A DNA stretch of 64,000 bases from Isoetes taiwanensis (taxonomy: Eukaryota; Streptophyta; Lycopodiopsida; Isoetales; Isoetaceae), in the NCBI GenBank assembly GCA_021234155.1, contig JAJEKV010000013.1, positions 943,787 through 1,007,786 on the forward strand, written 5' to 3'. How positions within the stretch are numbered: position 1 is the stretch's first letter; every line of letters starts with the position of its first letter. The notes beneath the pieces are model-generated. The model ran no database searches, was not told where the DNA came from, and was given only the letters and a program-made list of their open reading frames with translations. The position numbers were made by a program, and so were the translations under genes. This document shows, in pieces, positions 1-10,077 of the stretch.

Positions 1-480
1 TCTTTTTGATAATGTATGATATGGATATATTTGGTTAAGTTATCTATGCTAAAACAGTAATTTTTCGGCCGGTTTGGTAGGCTTTCACATCCTACCAACT
101 GATTAATACAGGATTGCGCTATTGGATATTGTTTTATGGCTCATTCCGAATGAAGCTTGCAAAAAATTACTATGCATTTTTAGATTTTGAGGCAATTATT
201 AAGCAAATTCTAAGGCTTCTAGATCCTTGTGCTAACAAGCAGAAAAGTTTCCCACTTTGGTTTCTCACCACAAGAATCCATGGAGGCCAAAGGCTGCTGT
301 TAAATTCCAGTTGAAAAATGTTTGTGTATGGGTGTTGCAAACTTTATAACTTTCAGAATAATGGGATCAATCTGCTCTATCTTTATGGTAACTTTTACTT
401 ATGTTCCATTTGTTTTATTGTGATGAAATTCAAAAGCTACAGGTGATGAAAGCCTCAAATGAATTCTAGTTTTTTTCTGG
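1..480. other. AT-rich spacer, no gene recognised
   Basis: No coding pattern is convincing here. A short perfect hairpin is visible near 73-98, where TTGGTAGG pairs with CCTACCAA across an 8-base loop. Its role is unknown. Confidence 0.4.
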
Positions 481-497
481 TTTGAATTCTAAAATTT

Positions 498-912
498 TAG
501 GCCACGGGGAAGGACGTCGGGGCCAAAAAAAAATTTTTTTTGCAACACAAACCATTATCCAACATATAAATTAAATCCCCCAACACATAACAACCATTGA
601 CATTAACAACCAACACATAACTACCATTGACATTAATTAACACAACCATTGGGTCCAACACATTTAAATTAAAATCCCCTTAAACCCCCTTTGGTTTGGG
701 TGCATATTCACACGGGGGATGACGTAGGGCAGCGAGAGCCCTTATAATTGTATTTTGCACGTACAAAATCAACACCATATAGTATTCCGCTTGAAATCTT
801 ATAGTATTTTGCGAATCTTGTTATACAGTATAGCAAATTTTGTACTTGCATACCCCACAAACGAGGAACTTTACGTACGGTGTAGATTAAGGAATAAGGG
901 GTGAATATGAGA
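498..912 (+). repeat. One arm plus centre of a TIR/foldback repeat family (copy 1 of 3)
   Basis: This stretch matches the left arm and central part of the complete foldback element at 35433-35959. Shared landmarks are the AGGCC-type end followed by a run of A/T, the CCCCCTTTGGTTTGGGTGCATATTC block, the AGGGCAGCGAGAGC block, and the CATACCCCACAAACGAGG block. The right arm is missing. Similarity stops near 905-912, about 30 bases before the ATG of the gypsy gag frame, so this is a junction or a truncated copy. Confidence 0.7.
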
Positions 913-943
913 GCTTTTTGAGTTGGTGTACGGAGGCAAGGTG

Positions 944-2767
944 ATGAAGCGAGCTGAGGATGTTGAGCGTAGTGCAGGCGATGGTGAAGAGCAGGGTTTG
1001 TTTGAGAATCTGGAACGAGGTAGTTCTTCACGTTCTAAAGCTAAACAGCGAAAAGTAAAGTTTGCATCGCAAGAGTCAGCCAAGGAGCTTACCAAAGAGT
1101 TTATCAAGGAGGATCGTGTAGACTCTGTGGTGGTGCAGATGCTGCAGAAGCTCACAGCTCAAGTACAAACACTTGAGCGCAGTATGCTTGGTGGAGCTAG
1201 GAATAAGGGTAAAGGAGGGCATAAAGATGATTCCTCGGACAGTGAAGAGTCCAGAAGAACACCACCACGGAGCCCTCCAAGGGATGATTCGCCAGATGGA
1301 GATGACGGTTCTAGTGACTCCGAGAGCGATCACAAGAAGAAAAAGAAGAGTAAATTGCAAATGCCTAAGGATCCAAAGGAAGTCCTTGATTTCTTTAAGG
1401 GAGAACGTGATGGAACCACATTGCTGCAATGGTTGACGAAGATGAATGACTTCTTCAAAGAACATAAGCATACAGAGCAGAAAAAGTTATATTGGACAAA
1501 GTTCCAATTAAAAGGTGAACCGGTGTTGTGGTGGTCCCGAGTGATGAAGGAAGAAGAGGCAGAGGGATATCCTGTGAAGACATGGGAACGTATGGAAAAA
1601 CTCTTGAGAAGAGAGTTTATGTCGGATGATTATGAGCATACCTTGAAAGATCAGTGGCAGACATTGCGGCAGGGATGGGATGAGACAGTGAAAGACTTTA
1701 CTAGTCGTTTCAATGAACTTTTGAGTCTCCTGCCAGGGATCTCTTCTCATGATAGACGTATTCGTTTCATTACAGCATTGCGAAGGGAATTCTCATCCCA
1801 GATTAAGTTATTACATCCTAAGACTCTACAACATGCTAGGACAATGGCATTGTCTATGGAGAATGACGCCAAAATGAAAGCAGGATATAAGGATTTTTGG
1901 AAAAGGTGGTACAAATCAAAGGATTCCTCAAAGGACACTTCTAAGGTGGTTGTTAGCAGCACCGAGGTCTCTGACCGCACCACACCAAAGCAGGGTTCGG
2001 TATTTTCACGTCTGGGAAAAAGAAGATCCTTCAATTGCTACAACTGCGGTCGTCCAGGGCATCTTGCTCGGGATTGCACACATGAGGATAAGCGGGCACG
2101 TGGAGGGGAGGATCCACGATCTCGAGGTGGCGATAAGAGTGCTAAAGATGATGCCAAAACTTCCGTGAGAGCTTCTAAAGCTCGAGTGGAATCTTCTGCA
2201 ATGGAACTGGAAATGGAGGACACCACAAGTAGTGACGATGAAAGTCATGATCTGTTACTGTTTGCTGGAGCTGTGGGGAATCATCCTATCATTGTGCAGT
2301 TAGATAATGGTTCCTCCCATGACTTAATCTCTGAGGCGTTAGTAAAGAAGCTGAGATTGCCTACTGTTCGTTTCCGGGATAGGCAGGTGGCAGGAATCTG
2401 TACCAACATGTTTGGATCATGTTCGGCGAAGGTGTTACATCAGCCTTTTTCCATGGGAGTATTTGCAACTGCGCGAACTTTCCAAGTGGTTCCCAACCTA
2501 AGAAATGTGGATATTGTGTTGGGCATACCTTGGTGGCGAGACTTTGATCCCGTGGTCAATTATAAAACCTTGGTTGCACAGATAGGGACTATTAAAATCA
2601 GAGGCATTAAGTCCAAAAATCCTATTTTACAAGTGGGACAGGCAGCAATTAAACATTGTCTGCGCAAGGGCCCATTGCACGCCTATCTTATCTATGTATT
2701 CCCCACGCAACAGCAAGAGACACAAGTGTCTGAATTAGATGCAAAACGGTTGGATACACAAGTATGA
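944..2767 (+). CDS. Ty3/gypsy retrotransposon Gag-protease polyprotein
   Basis: This is the largest single frame of the window, about 607 aa from the ATG at 944; an upstream TTG at 923 is in frame but is not a likely start. The N-terminal third is charged and Ser/Asp/Glu-rich. A retrotransposon gag domain follows, with a WLTKMNDFF...[14 protein letters not shown]-type core. One CCHC zinc knuckle ([14 protein letters not shown]) is encoded at about 2036-2077, and an aspartic protease-like region ([11 protein letters not shown]) at about 2293. The protease triad reads D-N-G where D-S/T-G is usual, which may mean loss of activity. The frame ends where the RT frame begins (overlap 2739-2767), so pol would need a frameshift or the element has an indel here. 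Flanking LTRs are not seen. Confidence 0.88.
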   Translation: MKRAEDVERSAGDGEEQGLFENLERGSSSRSKAKQRKVKFASQESAKELTKEFIKEDRVDSVVVQMLQKLTAQVQTLERSMLGGARNKGKGGHKDDSSDSEESRRTPPRSPPRDDSPDGDDGSSDSESDHKKKKKSKLQMPKDPKEVLDFFKGERDGTTLLQWLTKMNDFFKEHKHTEQKKLYWTKFQLKGEPVLWWSRVMKEEEAEGYPVKTWERMEKLLRREFMSDDYEHTLKDQWQTLRQGWDETVKDFTSRFNELLSLLPGISSHDRRIRFITALRREFSSQIKLLHPKTLQHARTMALSMENDAKMKAGYKDFWKRWYKSKDSSKDTSKVVVSSTEVSDRTTPKQGSVFSRLGKRRSFNCYNCGRPGHLARDCTHEDKRARGGEDPRSRGGDKSAKDDAKTSVRASKARVESSAMELEMEDTTSSDDESHDLLLFAGAVGNHPIIVQLDNGSSHDLISEALVKKLRLPTVRFRDRQVAGICTNMFGSCSAKVLHQPFSMGVFATARTFQVVPNLRNVDIVLGIPWWRDFDPVVNYKTLVAQIGTIKIRGIKSKNPILQVGQAAIKHCLRKGPLHAYLIYVFPTQQQETQVSELDAKRLDTQV

Positions 2768-5113
2768 TGATCTGTTTCATGATGATGTGGTCACATTACC
2801 TCCTTGTAGGCCAGAAGATCATAAGATTGATCTCGAACCAGGAACTGCACCTATTGCCAGGGTGCCATATCGTCTTTCTCCAGCAGGTCAACACGAAGTT
2901 GAGAAGCAAATTCAGGAGTTGCTGGATCGTGGCCTGATACAAGAGAGTAGTTCACCTTATGGCGCTCCAGTTATACTTGTTACCAAAAAGGATGGCACGT
3001 TCAGGATGTGCATTGATTACAGAGCCCTCAACAAGGCCACAATTAAAAATAAATATCCTGTGCCAAGGGTGGATGATCTTCTGGATCGTTTGCGAGGTGC
3101 CAAGATATTCAGCAAAATAGATCTGAAATCTGGATATCACCATGTACGAGTCTTTGAGTCTGACATTCCAAAAACTGCTTTTAGAACAACTTTTGGTCAT
3201 TTTGAGTTTCTTGTGATGCCCTTTGGTCTTACTAATGCGCCCGCCACCTTCTGTCGTATGATGAGTCGGATCTTGCGTCCTTTTCTTGGACACTTTGTAG
3301 TAGTTTTTCTTGATGATATCCTCATTTATAGCCACACGGAAGCGGAGCATATTGAACATTTGGGCCAAGTCTTAGCCACGTTGCGTGCTAATAAGTTGTT
3401 TATTAACCGCAAGAAAAGCTTTTTCTTTGAGACACATATTAATATCTTGGTCACATCGTGTCAGGGGCTGGTATTCATGTAGATCCAGCTAAGGTCAAGG
3501 TTGTCAAGGATTGGCCTATTCCTCAGAATATTACAAATGTGCGATCTTTCCTTGGCTTATGCAGTTATTATAGACGCTTTGTCCGGAATTTTGCACAGAT
3601 TGCTTTGCCCTTGACTCGGCTGCTACGAAAAGAAACTATCTTTTATTGGGATAGGCCACACCAGGTTGCCTTTGAGCATTTGAAACACAGGTTGATATCA
3701 GCCCCAGTGTTGCAGCTATCGGATTTTGATGCACAATTTTTCGTTTGTTGCACAGATTGGATCCTCTATTGGTGCCGTCTTAGAACAAGATAAGCATCCC
3801 ATTGCTTTTGAAAGTCGTAAATTGACTCCGACTGAGCTCAAATACACCGTCTATGAAAAAGAATTACTTGCTATTGTTCATGCCCTTAAGACATGGAAGC
3901 ATTATCTGATGGGATCCCGTTTTGAAATCAAAACAGACCAGCAAAGCATACAATTCCTTCTTACACAAGCTTCCGCAACCCCTCGTCAAATTAAGTGGGC
4001 CGAATATTTGCAACAATTTGGATTGGATAAGATCCAGTATTTGCCAGGCAGCACAAATAAAGTTGCCGATGCACTGAGCAGACGCCCTGATCCATCACAC
4101 CATTCCATTATTCAGGTGAATAATTTTTCCACTTGGAAGGAACGTACATTACAAGCCATGAAAAATGAATATGAAGGTGATTCAGAGTTTAGCGAAATAT
4201 GGTTGCTGCTCAATGAAAGTCAAAGCAGAGTAGTTGACAATCACTACATTCGGAGGGGATATTTGTTCCACAATGATTGTTCGTGCGTAACGAAGAACTT
4301 TCGTGATATTGTGTTGAAAGAATGTCATGAAGTTCCAACGGCAGGGCATAGAGGTATATTTAATACTCTTGATATGGTAACTAGACATTTTTATTGGGAT
4401 TCACTCAGAAGTGATGTGATCACATTTGTGGAAAGATGTGTAACATGTCAGAAGACAAAAGATTCACACGCCAAGACTCCTGGGTTGCTCATGGCATTGT
4501 GTGTGCCTGAAAAACCCTTCCAAAGATGTGACTATGGATTTTGTTTCCGTGCCACAATGTAGTATCCAAGGCAATGATCAAGTCCGGACTGTTGTGGCCA
4601 GATTGACAAGTATGCCATATTCATTCCTTATAAGAAGTCCCACGAAAGCATCTGCGGTACGCAACACTTTTCCTTAAGGAAGTGTTCAAAAATCATGGGC
4701 TCCCCGAGGTGATAATATCAGATCGGGATTCAAAGTTTTGTAGTAAGTTCTGGCGTGCATTGTTCACAAGTCTTGGAACAAAGTTGCAGTTCTCCACTGC
4801 TTTTCACCCTCAAATAGATGGGCAGACTGAGGTAACTCATAGAACATTACTGTCTATGTTGCGGAGTTATGTCCATGAGCACGTAGGGGAATGGGAGAAT
4901 TATCTACCTATGGTACAGTTCGCGTATAATATGGCAACACATTCAGCAACGAAGTTAGCGCCTTTCCAAATTGTTCAAGGTCGGTTGCCACCAACACCAA
5001 TGATCAAAGTGGCTGAAGGTGTGATGGAAGCAGACAAAGTGGCGCAGGACATGGATCAGGTGTTAGAGAAAGTTCGTTCTTCAATAAGAGTGGCTCAAGA
5101 AAAGTATGCGTAA
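2739..5113 (+). pseudogene. Ty3/gypsy pol region (RT, RNase H, integrase), broken frames
   Basis: Four successive plus-strand frames (2739-3482, 3458-3793, 3726-4562, 4682-5113) together give a gypsy pol. The order is RT with the [27 protein letters not shown] and FLDDILIYS motifs, then RNase H (EKELLAIVHALKTWKHYL), then the integrase HHCC finger (H..H...CVTCQ near 4330-4455), then the end of the integrase core (HPQIDGQTEV). RT to RNase H to IN is the gypsy order, not copia. Frameshifts near 3470 and 3750 and a disrupted stretch at 4562-4682, where the first integrase aspartate should lie, show decay. No chromodomain is visible before the frame ends at 5113. The copy is almost certainly immobile by itself. 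Confidence 0.88.
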
Positions 5114-5321
5114 CAAAGGATGCATATTCGACTAGGCATTTCCTCTTAGTTAGGCACAAAGGCATGCTCCCAACTCCAATAGATACATATTTTCTCTTAA
5201 TTAGCCTACCAAAAACAAGGTGCTGCGCACGACGGGTTGCCCTCCGACGGAGTGTGTTTTCTTGTTTCTCGTTTTGTGTGTCGGACCTTTTTTAGTCTAA
5301 GCGGTTGCGTTTGTTTTCTTG

Positions 5322-5351
<30 letters not shown>
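5114..5351. other. Spacer with a short dispersed repeat and a long T tract
   Basis: Bases 5214-5246 (AACAAGGTGCTGCGCAC then GGGTTGCCCTCC) recur at 47187-47220. A run of about 30 T lies at about 5321-5350, directly against the first long direct repeat of the Penelope-like element. Confidence 0.6.
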
Positions 5352-5354
<3 letters not shown>

Positions 5355-7332
5355 AAATGTGGCATGGTAATAGGATTACTATAATGGAACACATGGTCTT
5401 TAGTTAAAAAATTCATGTGAGAGATCATGGAAAAATGTGGTACATTTTTAAACTTGGGAAACTATGGAATATATGCTAGGGCTAATACTCAATGGTCAAA
5501 CATATCATGCAAAATTGATACGTGCAAAACCTAAAATGGTATCAGGGTAAGCTGGACTTGGCGACCGATTGCACTTCCGGGACTAATGGCCTCCAGTGTG
5601 GACCGGACCTTACCAGAAAAATGGCATATAAAGGTGTTTAGAAGCCCAGCTCTAAGATCGGCTATGGCATGAAAGTTTTTTAAGCACTGATTAGTATAGA
5701 ATATGCATGGGCAGAAGAAAGGGTGATCTCAATATGGTCACCAGAAAGAAGTTGCAGGAGGAGAAGAATAGCATGGCCAAAAGATTGAAGGTTTTTCAGT
5801 TCCATAAACCTGCTTTGATTGCAAGCAGCAGCAAGGAGAAAGAAAATGCTCCTGATACACAAGAGCTTTCACCTACTACTGATGGTGGGGAAACTCATGG
5901 AGGCAATAGGCAGAAACTGGAGCAGCAACTTGATCTGCAGCTGACTCAAGCAAGTGTTATGAATGCCAGTGGTAATATGGATGAGGCTGGATCCAGCAAA
6001 CAACTAGGCATAGCAAATACCAAGGCCAAGGCCTTTATGGAGACGGATCCTCAGGCCAGCAAGCCAACTCGAACAAACCAGGTTTGAGATCATATGGATT
6101 TTAAAGACATGAAAAAATAATATAGTATTCTACTAATAGATCTGCTAAATTAGTGAAGTACTTGAGTAGTATGTGCATTAGTACAGATCTGAAAATAGTG
6201 CTTGCTTTCTTTATGATAGACTTATTTATTTGGATGCATGCCTAGGCTGAAAACTGGTCTGGCTGTAGTAATTGTCTATGTTAGGGACAGAAATACAAAT
6301 GCCTACAATATGGAAATGATTTATGGAAGTAACTTAGAATAGATCTTCCATGCATACAATTAGGGGTCAGGGCTGAAGTATTAATGTTGCGGCTGATCGA
6401 CTGGCTACAATTCTAAGTGTTTATTTAGTGAAATACCTGGCATTATGGCAGATCCAAGTATAATGCTTCGGCTATGGGGATTTACAGATTTTGATGCATG
6501 CCTAGACTTAAAACGGGCTTGGCTGGGTTTTGTTTTATGGTATGGATTGAAACACAAATACTTACAATAAGGAAAAGGTGTGAGAAAATCACTTGGGGTA
6601 AATCTTCCGTGAATATAATTGGAAGTCAGGGCTTTCTTGAAAATGCTGTTGCAGGTCTACTGGCTACGGATCTAAATGTTAAGAAAAAATGATAGAATGA
6701 TGCCGTACATATCTTTTGTGTTCCAAGTAGCCAGGGAATAACAAAAAATAATCAATTTAACATTCTAGACTTTAGGAGCGTAGTCTAGTAGTGTTAAAGG
6801 AATCTTTTCTGCCTTGATAACTGTTTGTAGTTTACAAGCAGGGTGAAGGGCTATAAACCCAGAAATTCTCATGACACCTGCTACCATGTTCATAGGCAAC
6901 CGTATTAACGCTTGTTTCTTGTTCGTTGTGGTGCAGGTAACAGGAATTTCTGCTCCCTGCAATGTTTACTTCCAATTGATGTGTCTATGCAAAACTTCTG
7001 GATGATACTTCGTCAAAACAGTAAATATGATGCAAGTTATATTCTGCTTGCAGTACACGGTTTGAAACTTCAGTTTGCTACTGATAAAGTGTAGTTGTCA
7101 TACATCTTTAGCTAGTAATGAACGGGAAATTGAAACTAGAGATGTAAAATGTTTTTTAAGTATGGAATATATTTGGAATATTGTACATTTTCATGACCAG
7201 ATCTGTGCTCATACATATAGTACACCTATATATGTATGAGGTTGCAAATTGTAGCATTATAGGTCTTTTGATCTTTAATGTTAAACGTCTAGGATGGTCC
7301 CCATAAAGGTCCAGAGTAGAGGTAAAGGGTTT
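5352..7332 (+). repeat. Upstream long direct repeat (pLTR-like) of the Penelope-like element
   Basis: This roughly 1,981-bp unit starts ATTAAATGTGGCATGG and ends GGTAAAGGGTTT. It recurs in the same orientation at 11395-14718, almost identical apart from a hAT insertion, small indels and one divergent tract. The two copies bracket the reverse transcriptase frames. Penelope-like elements (PLEs) often carry long direct terminal repeats (pLTRs), in part from head-to-tail tandem insertion, and often keep introns in them. The unit holds an ATG frame (5707-6087) and an intron-like tail. It also contains a diverged internal duplication, with GATGCATGCCTAG blocks near 6233 and 6493. Confidence 0.85.
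5707..6087 (+). CDS. Probable first coding exon of the Penelope-like element
   Basis: This 126-aa frame starts at an ATG (MGRRKGDLNMVTRKK...). It is basic at the N-terminus, then Gln/Ser/Thr-rich, with no domain I recognise. Just before the stop there is a good splice donor (AACCAG|GTTTGAG, after 6081, phase 0). A matching phase-0 acceptor (ATGCAG|TGCATA) lies at 7415/7416, where a new frame opens. I therefore infer an exon in the terminal repeat spliced over an intron of about 1.3 kb into the body of the element. Introns in the 5' repeat are known for PLEs. In the second repeat the same frame is cut by the hAT insertion after 11930. It could instead be a separate small ORF. Confidence 0.5.
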   Translation: MGRRKGDLNMVTRKKLQEEKNSMAKRLKVFQFHKPALIASSSKEKENAPDTQELSPTTDGGETHGGNRQKLEQQLDLQLTQASVMNASGNMDEAGSSKQLGIANTKAKAFMETDPQASKPTRTNQV

Positions 7333-7415
7333 GGTTTTACCAGTGACATTGATTCTGGTTGACATTTTTTAGGTGTATAAACTTTTACTAATAAATACAT
7401 GATGATTCAATGCAG

Positions 7416-8992
7416 TGCATAAATAATGAGCAAGATGAGAACTGCCAATGGATCAAGGAGCTTAAACTGCTCAAATACAGTGATCACGTAAAACTTAGCC
7501 CTAATTATGCAGTACAAACCATTCTGGCATGTATCAGGAACAAAGAGATTCACTCTTTTATATTATTCAAAGAGGTTTGCTGGATAAGGCCAAGTCTTCT
7601 GTAACCTTCTTAGGGTTCAGCGCATGGTTTAAACTTTACCATTTAATGAAGAAGACCAACTTCGAGTTCACCAAATGTAAGGATATTTTGCAAAATACTT
7701 ACAATGATATGGAATCAGTCTTATACAGTCGGACTTGTGAAGAGGATATGATGGCTGAAAGATTTATGGCTGGAATCATGGCACTAGAAGATGCCAATGA
7801 CATTTTACCGAGGTCCTTCAGCAAGGAGGAGGACAATGACACATCTATTAAAGAAGACATATGCTTATTTTCTGATAAAGATCTGATTGATGATGAATTC
7901 CAGACTGATAACACGCAGGAGGATAGCATATTTAATGATGTCATCAAACATACAGGTGACAAGGTACCAAATTTAACTTTGGCTAATTCCTCTTGTTTTC
8001 CTACTATTATTGAGCAGACCGTAGAATGTTATGGTGCTGCATATGATAATGCAATTTGGAGAAGTCAAAACTTTGGCGCTTTAGCTCCCATGGATACTAA
8101 TACCTGGATTCAACTTGCTGGGATTACAAAGGATGAGATCAGGGCTGCAAATGCTGCTGCACATAAATTAGAAAAGTATTTCAATAGATTGGATGCTGAT
8201 ATTCCATTTGACATGGAAACATTCGGACTACCTTGCAGCAAGAACAATGGTATCTAGATATGCCAGAAAGGTCACATGGCCTTTCCCAATGAAGATAGAA
8301 ACGATTTTTATTTGAAGAGGTTTTGGAGAACCAATTGTCCATATTTTAAATGCAGGTGTGAGAAACATAAATATGGAAAGAAGAAAAATGAGGATTCATG
8401 CGGGAGCGGGATTGTATGGTTTGATCAAGCCATATGGTTTGTTTTAAACCACATGGAAGAAATCTTTCCAAATACTACTGCAATAGGGAAGATGGTATGC
8501 ATAACCAAATTTCTGAATATTACTGTAAAACCTGCTGTACTAGCATATATGTCATATCTTGAAGTCAGAAAGATACTTTTTGAAATGACCATGGCCTTCA
8601 CAAAGGAACCAGAAGGAGACCTCAAAGCAAAGTTTGGGAATGATAAACTAGCTGATATCAGCCAAAAAATGATTAAGCCGATATCTTTCTTGAGAAAACA
8701 GGGATCTGGAATGCGCCCTATGTTTCAAACTAAGGCTTACTCTAACAGTAGCAGCAGGACATACAGTACAGCCACTACTATGTCTCCTCGGATGCCTCCA
8801 AGGATTACGAATGATCCAAAGAATGCTAGAACAGATCAAACTCAGCCTGTTACACCCGGGGAGAGCCGGGAAAAGGAGATAAATCAACATACCAACATGG
8901 ATGAATACTCCATCACTAAGGGTGGAAATCGAGTAATATCTCTGGATGACTGCAGTGCAATAGCTCTTGAATTTGTGGCAGAATCAAAATAA
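7416..8992 (+). CDS. N-terminal region of the Penelope-like element polyprotein, function unknown
   Basis: Plus-strand coding matter runs from an acceptor-like site at 7416, shifts frame near 7500-7530, and continues in one frame from 7529 to 8992. A single in-frame TAG (8255-8257) divides it. I recognise no domain. Visible features are an acidic stretch (SKEEDNDTSIKED) and a Cys/His cluster after the stop (CQKGH, then NCPYFKCRCEKH) that might bind zinc. The C-terminal part is Ser/Thr/Pro-rich. I looked for a GIY-YIG endonuclease signature, which ancient PLE clades carry at the N-terminus and Penelope/Neptune at the C-terminus, and saw none. A non-coding gap of about 228 bases with an acceptor-like TTTTGTAG|GATG at 9219/9220 separates this from the next frame and looks like an intron. 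Confidence 0.6.
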
Positions 8993-9219
8993 GTCCACAA
9001 ATGAAAGTTTTTTCTTACATATGTTAAGGAAAACCATCCCTGGGGTTTAATGTATCAAGTTCCCCAGGTTTGATGATAATATTTTGAAAAAAACTGATAC
9101 ATAAATATATACCCATTAGGGCTTGGTTCTTTGAACCAGTTTTTGAAAAGAGTCTGAAACTTGTTGCTTTATTGTAAACTGCATGAAGTTTTACATTCTA
9201 ACATCCATATGTTTTGTAG

Positions 9220-10056
9220 GATGTGCACAGGATCATTGTCAAAGACATTAACAAGAAGAGACATCTATGTTCTCAAAAGGAAGATAAAAAACAACAGATT
9301 GTTCACCTCACCTTTTTTTCAAAAGCCATGGGAAAATTCAATGCCAGAAATATTTTCAATATAGTTATGTTTGAAACACTGCAGGAAAGAGGCAGTGAGC
9401 TTGTTGAGAACACAATTTTTGCATGGAGATACACAGAGCAGCTTAAACATAAACTGTATAAACCATTTAAAGTGTTTGCCGAAGGCAACATAGCCAAATG
9501 TCCATGTAATAATCCGAATCTCACCAAGTTCATTGATCATAGCATTGGACATGTACGCACCACTGATCTACAAATTATCCACAGTACCAAACTCAGAAAT
9601 GCACTGGCGCATGGGCTTAACCATATTCCGGATGACTGCCTTAATGTTCAACAAGTGATGGAAGAGTTTCAGAACTTATGTGATCAATTTTTTACTGCAC
9701 ACAGATTCAGCTTACTGGATCTTACAAAAGAAGATATACAGGGGTTATGCAACCTATTGATGCACTATGCACACATGGAAATAGTGGAATTGAAAAGCAC
9801 TCTCTTTCCCAAAAGGTTTTTACTGAAGGATCTGGAGGTGAAAAGGAATATAGAATGGCTTAACAAAAATTTGTATGTGTCAGGATTGGATAAAGCTGCC
9901 AATAATCCTGTGTTCATATGCCAAAAGCATGTATATGATATGGCTATCAAGAGGTTGGCCAGTGAAGACTTTGAACGATGTGAACAGGCTGCTGAAAGCA
10001 TTAAAGGGAAGTGTATAAAGGAAATTGGTGAGTTTACTGGTAAACAGATTCCATAA
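9220..10056 (+). CDS. Penelope-like element, conserved pre-RT region (CxC and DKA motifs)
   Basis: The frame opens at an acceptor-like AG|GATGTGCAC; the first in-frame start-like codon is only a GTG at 9223, so this is better read as an exon. It carries blocks that I associate with the PLE type of RT: a CPC motif followed by GHVRTTDLQII and an LRNALAHGLNHIP block, then DKAANNPVFICQKHVY, which resembles the DKG-type motif ahead of the RT core. It ends at TAA 10054-10056. The next frame is the same frame with only seven codons between, so one nonsense codon splits the protein. Assignment is by motif memory and was not searched. Confidence 0.68.
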   Translation, partial: DVHRIIVKDINKKRHLCSQKEDKKQQIVHLTFFSKAMGKFNARNIFNIVMFETLQERGSELVENTIFAWRYTEQLKHKLYKPFKVFAEGNIAKCPCNNPNLTKFIDHSIGHVRTTDLQIIHSTKLRNALAHGLNHIPDDCLNVQQVMEEFQNLCDQFFTAHRFSLLDLTKEDIQGLCNLLMHYAHMEIVELKSTLFPKRFLLKDLEVKRNIEWLNKNLYVSGLDKAANNPVFICQKHVYDMAIKRLASEDFERCEQAAESIKGKCIKEIGEFTGKQIP

Positions 10057-10077
10057 AACCTGAAGTTACCATACCTA

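Noticed and set aside
708-1155. Minus-strand frames opposite the repeat arm and gag
   Set aside because: Shadow frames of the gypsy gag and of a repeat; no domain and no independent support.
10054-10056. Stop codon removed by RNA editing
   Set aside because: C/U editing in land plants acts in organelles; nothing here suggests a nuclear example, so I treat it as a stop.
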